DNA of 64,000 bases from Liolophura sinensis (Eukaryota; Mollusca; Polyplacophora; Chitonida; Chitonidae), in the NCBI RefSeq assembly GCF_032854445.1, contig NC_088298.1, positions 13,753,504 to 13,817,503 on the forward strand, written 5' to 3'. A model generated the notes under the pieces. It was given only the letters and a program-made list of their open reading frames with translations, was not told the DNA's origin and ran no database searches. Position 1 is the first letter of the stretch; every line of letters starts with the position of its first letter. This document shows, piece after piece, positions 60,232-64,000 of this stretch. The translations under genes and the position numbers were made by a program.

Positions 60232-60854
60232 CCAAGCTGTTCTTGCTTCTTTATATATTTTACAACCTATATGTTAGACAAGTTTCAAAACATCATGATG
60301 AATATGCATCAGTATCATGGTGGTTGGTCTGCTTTCGATGAAAGCGCAATGTAGCCAAGAGTATGCCCGTGCAATGGTGTCCACTTTGCTAATCCTTACT
60401 CGATCCGTCACGTCTTAGGCTGCCAAGCGAGTAGGCTACTCTTGTCGTGAGTTTTAATCCTTGGAAGTGCCTATATACAGAGAGTAGTTCATGTTAGCCA
60501 CTGCAATAATTAAGCCACTATTATCTCTGTAATGAACCTATACTGTGTTTGGTTTTACAAACAGGCCTTACAAAATTTGACCTGCTATATATGTAAAAGC
60601 TGTTAAACTTTAAGTACTTAAATGACGATGGTTGGAGAAATGAGAGTCTACGGGAATCCACCGCTCTATATGTATTACCTGACAAACGCTCTGACTTTAA
60701 GCCACACGACCTCGGTGGCCAAGAGTACGGTAATTTCCGGTGCATGTAGACGACATTAGTCCTCCAATATTGTTTACCCGACTTTGGATGGACTTTGAAG
60801 TCCTACATCACATTTTCATTGGCAGCCTTTAGATTAACGACAACTTATGAATTA
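60232..60854. other. intergenic, nothing recognised
   Basis: No gene or repeat recognised. Confidence 0.5.
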
Positions 60855-61085
60855 GCATGGTGTATGATTTGGATACTGATTCCTTCGCCTACAACGTTCC
60901 CTTCGGTCAGGGGAAACTGTCGATTACTTCTCTTTGCATGAAACCGTCCTAATTGCTTATTTTATATACTTTATTTGTTGTTTTGTGGTTTGTCTGGAGC
61001 GTTCTTTTGGAAATTGGGCTTGTGATTTTTGACCGGGGAACGTCCATTGTAGTTGGCAGGTGGTATTGGAATGCCTGTTGATTCT
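60855..61085 (+). repeat. dispersed repeat family R, copy
   Basis: Best match to 45570-45845 (order of shared blocks given there). Ends near 'gcaggtggtattggaatgcc'. No coding potential or terminal inverted repeats seen. Confidence 0.55.
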
Positions 61086-61277
61086 GTCATGTGGGCTCAC
61101 ATGTCGGATTACACAGCGACCTAAAACATTTACGAAGAAGGCAATTGTTAAAGACTTTAATTTCTCTTCTTGTTTAATTGTTTAACTGATTCATGACATA
61201 ATCACCGAATTCCAGGGGCCCCATCGTAACACCTGAATGTGTTATTCTTTCGAGCTAACAACTGGGGACTTACATCA

Positions 61278-61505
61278 ATGACAATGGGCAGTGAAGGAAA
61301 CATGTCCAATCTTAGGTCGAGAATCATAGTACAGCTAAATGACAACGGCGTAGATGTGCATGCTAGATTTAATAAAAAAACATTAGTTTTAAAAGACAAC
61401 GCTAGATTTATTACAAAGCTTAAAGCAGATATTTTTGTTCCACTGGTGTGTAAGATTGTTTGTGACGTCTTAAAAGTTTGGCAAATAGACATTTCTTCAA
61501 ACTAA
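61278..61505 (+). CDS. short unassigned ORF, 75 codons
   Basis: ATG at 61278 (MTMGSEGNMSN) to a stop at 61503-61505. Composition is protein-like (RSRIIVQLNDNGVDVHARF, DNARFITKLKADIFVP), unlike most chance ORFs here, but I recognise no family and see no splice partner. May be an exon, a small gene or chance. Confidence 0.2.
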   Translation: MTMGSEGNMSNLRSRIIVQLNDNGVDVHARFNKKTLVLKDNARFITKLKADIFVPLVCKIVCDVLKVWQIDISSN

Positions 61506-62358
61506 AATCATTGTAAGACAGAAACAACGGCTTCCATTGGCTTTGAATTTTTGGGTTCAAAACTGGAGCCTTTAAGAAATGGCTGCAGATGATGCCACTT
61601 CAGGACAGCGATAAAAGACACTAACAGTTTGTATGCAGATAGAATTTCCCTTTTGTGGTTTGTTACGCTGAGTGGAATAATCCAGTAAGGTTTGGAATAC
61701 GACTGCTTGTACAGACAGGACGTTCGTTTGATAGCAGCTGTCGATGAAGATACACAGTGATGGCCAAAATATAAAACCCATCCTACAGAGCAGTACTGAT
61801 GGAAAAAATCTGACAAAAAGAACATGTGTCAAGAAGCTTTTACGTGAAATACTTCCTGCTGTGTTTCGTTTATTTTTTTCTTACCAATTAATTTTATTGC
61901 CTTCAGTAAATGCCAGACGCGGTATGTGGATTGTAAGAGCTATGGAGATGAGTGAAAGGACATGCCAATGTATCACAGCAATCATAGACTGTTCTTGTAT
62001 GGCTCAGTGAAGGAAGCGTCTGTCTTAAAAACACCAATAGCTAAAAACACCTGATAACTGGAATCTAGTCAGATATGATGTGTGCATTTCATGTCGATAA
62101 CCGCAAGATCCATTTACCAAAACCACTTAAAATACCAGTTCCCAGAGGAATGTGTAAGAAATAATATATAAATAGAAAAACAAAAGCTAGAAATGAGCGA
62201 GAGTCAGCTGGAAGCTGGAGTCATCAGTCAGCTGGAATCATTTGCATTCTAAGCACAACTCGGCAAAGTAATTTTTTGGTGTTAGCAGATGGAGGAAAAA
62301 AGGGGTATTGTAAGAGGGTATCGAATTTGTAGCGAAGCTTGAATAGCTATGGCAACAT

Positions 62359-62562
62359 CTATGGCTTTAACGAGCGTAAGACGTTGTTGTTGAAAACAGT
62401 TCTTATTTCTATGGCAACTGCGTCTTTTCCACTCATTATTGAGGCAATTAACAATGATAAAAATCTGTCATAGCCATCAGCAAACCTTGACATTCCTCTT
62501 AGTAAGAGAACGAAATTATCTACTTTTCTCATCGGTTCTTGTCCTGAGATAAATGGTGCCAT
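62359..62562 (-). CDS. short unassigned ORF, 67 codons
   Basis: ATG at 62562 (MAPFISGQEPMRKVDNFVLL) to a stop at 62359-62361, with a TATAAA immediately before the ATG. Protein-like composition; no family recognised. It does not join in frame to the exon-like interval at 63033-63262. Confidence 0.2.
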   Translation of the reverse strand: MAPFISGQEPMRKVDNFVLLLRGMSRFADGYDRFLSLLIASIMSGKDAVAIEIRTVFNNNVLRSLKP

Positions 62563-64000
62563 TTTATATTCCCTGGACGTGTCAATAACTTGAAAGGTTA
62601 AAATGGCCCGGCTGTTTGGACAAGCGGTGTATGTATGTTTGTCCGCACACCTTGCCTCTGTTATACTGACATTTACCCGGTGACTTCACAGCATTATCAC
62701 GATCTGAACATTTATCTGGATACCTAGTTAACAAAAACACTGCTGCTTATGTCCATAATCCCTCTGCAAGAGTGAGCCACACAGTCAACTTTTCGTATAT
62801 CAAACAAAGATGATACATGTCCGGAGCCAAAAAGTCACAGTATGTCAATAATTCAAACACTAGTTTCCAAGACAACGTTCAATACAAAAACATCTCATAC
62901 AAAGAATGCAACCTTGTCTACAGCAATAAGTTTAAACTATAAACATTGGAAACGAGAAGCGGTGAGCTGTTGGTCAGTTGCACTTAAAGCACATAATGTT
63001 AGAATAGGGTTTTAAAAGTCAAAAACAAGACTCACCACATACATATACCTGACAAGCCATGTGAAGCGACAAATGCGCCTGAAGTAGCATAAACCTACAT
63101 GTATGAATAACATCACTGGGTACCGCATAGACTGGGGAAACAATTTTGTTTGACATCAATACCATAAAAACTCTCCAAATCTCCATACAGGAGCCAGCGA
63201 TATATCGTTCCGACAAAATACATAGCGGTGTGGAAATATATGACATCAGTTTTCATTTCTGGAGACAGAGAAAACAATAAAATGTGGTGGAGCCGAAGAA
63301 AACCTTCCCCGAAATGACGAGTAGTGACAGCTGTCTGATGTTTCAGACTAGTTATTGAATCTTCTCTCATGCCCCGTTTGGATATTGAACCGTTGTGTCG
63401 GAGAATGGTTGACACGGAGCAAAATCTATTACTGACCCCGGCCGCTGGATGGGCAGCGTGAATTTGAGAAAGGGAATCAAAGGAAAAAATAATGGCAAAT
63501 TTATCTCATATATGGTAAAGGCACAGTTATTCCTTTGGAAAATGCGAGAACTGAAACATTGAATAATATCACTTTGTAAATATGACGGACATTGCCTTTT
63601 GTCTGAAACATTGAAATTGATCTGAAATTGAATCTGATCTATTGTAAATATCATAGGATAGGTGTAACACCAAAATCCTATTTTTCTAAAATGTAGCTTT
63701 TTTGGGATATTTATTTTTACTTTTATTTGCAAGAATAACTTACAAAAGAACCTTGTTGCTTTGTGGTTTCTTGTAAGACAAAGATATGATGATTCTACAT
63801 ATAGGCCTATGTATCTCTCACGAATGCTTCTCCCACTTTGCTAAATTATAACTAAGTCTTAACAAGTGCCTACAAACACTGAATACACCATTCAAACGCC
63901 ATTTTGGAAAGGATGTGATTTAAAAAAAAATAACTTACAGTTAAAGAACACAAATATAATTGGAAATTCCGGAGTGAAATTGTTAGAATCCTTCACCTGT
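62563..64000. other. right end; one exon-like interval, otherwise nothing recognised
   Basis: On the minus strand a very good acceptor (GTTTTCTCTGTCTCCAG, ending 63263) and a good donor (TG|GTGAGT, about 63033) bracket a stretch open from an ATG at 63246 (MSYISTPLC ... CQVYVCGE). It could be a first coding exon, but no compatible next exon was found to its left. Confidence 0.3.

Overview
This is eukaryotic, intron-containing, AT-rich DNA dominated by transposable elements. tRNA-derived SINEs ending in '...ACGGCGTAAAACACCAATCAAATAAATA' or '...TACGACGTTAAACCCCAAGCACTCACTC', Ty3/gypsy retrotransposons, an I-clade LINE and long microsatellites suggest a marine lophotrochozoan, most likely a mollusc. 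That assignment rests on recognising repeat styles, not on a search. No bacterial genes, operons, rRNA, CRISPR array or free-standing tRNA gene was seen.

Left end (1-5.3 kb): one well-supported host gene on the minus strand. Six coding exons with consensus GT/AG borders and fully compatible phases give exactly 380 codons (379 aa plus stop). The product is a type II single-pass membrane protein with an SPFH/band-7-like ectodomain and a six-cysteine cluster. SINEs sit in its introns.

5.3-27 kb: mostly non-coding. It holds SINE copies of two families, long CT/TA/CATA microsatellites, a 254-bp repeat present twice (7.4 and 23.5 kb, 249/254 identical), a 1-kb block rich in CGAGATT/AATCTCG heptamers, two LTR-like regions (21.5-22.3 and, weaker, 26.5-27.4 kb) and one isolated exon candidate at 15.6 kb.

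27.5-39 kb: the most interesting part. A 66-68-bp minisatellite flanks a decayed Ty3/gypsy element on the plus strand (28261-38758, short LTRs with TGTAATG/CATTACA ends). A young, nearly identical-LTR Ty3/gypsy element on the minus strand (28658-34817) is inserted in its gag gene with a 4-bp CTTT target duplication. The young element has the unusual Gmr1-like order gag-protease-integrase-RT-RNase H. Its reverse transcriptase core is missing, so integrase runs directly into the RT tail and RNase H.

39-64 kb: an old 21-bp-period minisatellite (41.05-42.87 kb) interrupted by SINEs; more SINEs, three with clear 12-13-bp target duplications counting the one at 2 kb; a dispersed, apparently unnamed repeat of about 250 bp (45.6 and 60.9 kb, probably also 37.1 kb inside the old gypsy integrase); and a 5'-truncated, broken I-clade LINE with RNase H (about 55.7-58.95 kb, minus). 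Between 60.2 kb and the right end there are only short unassigned ORFs.
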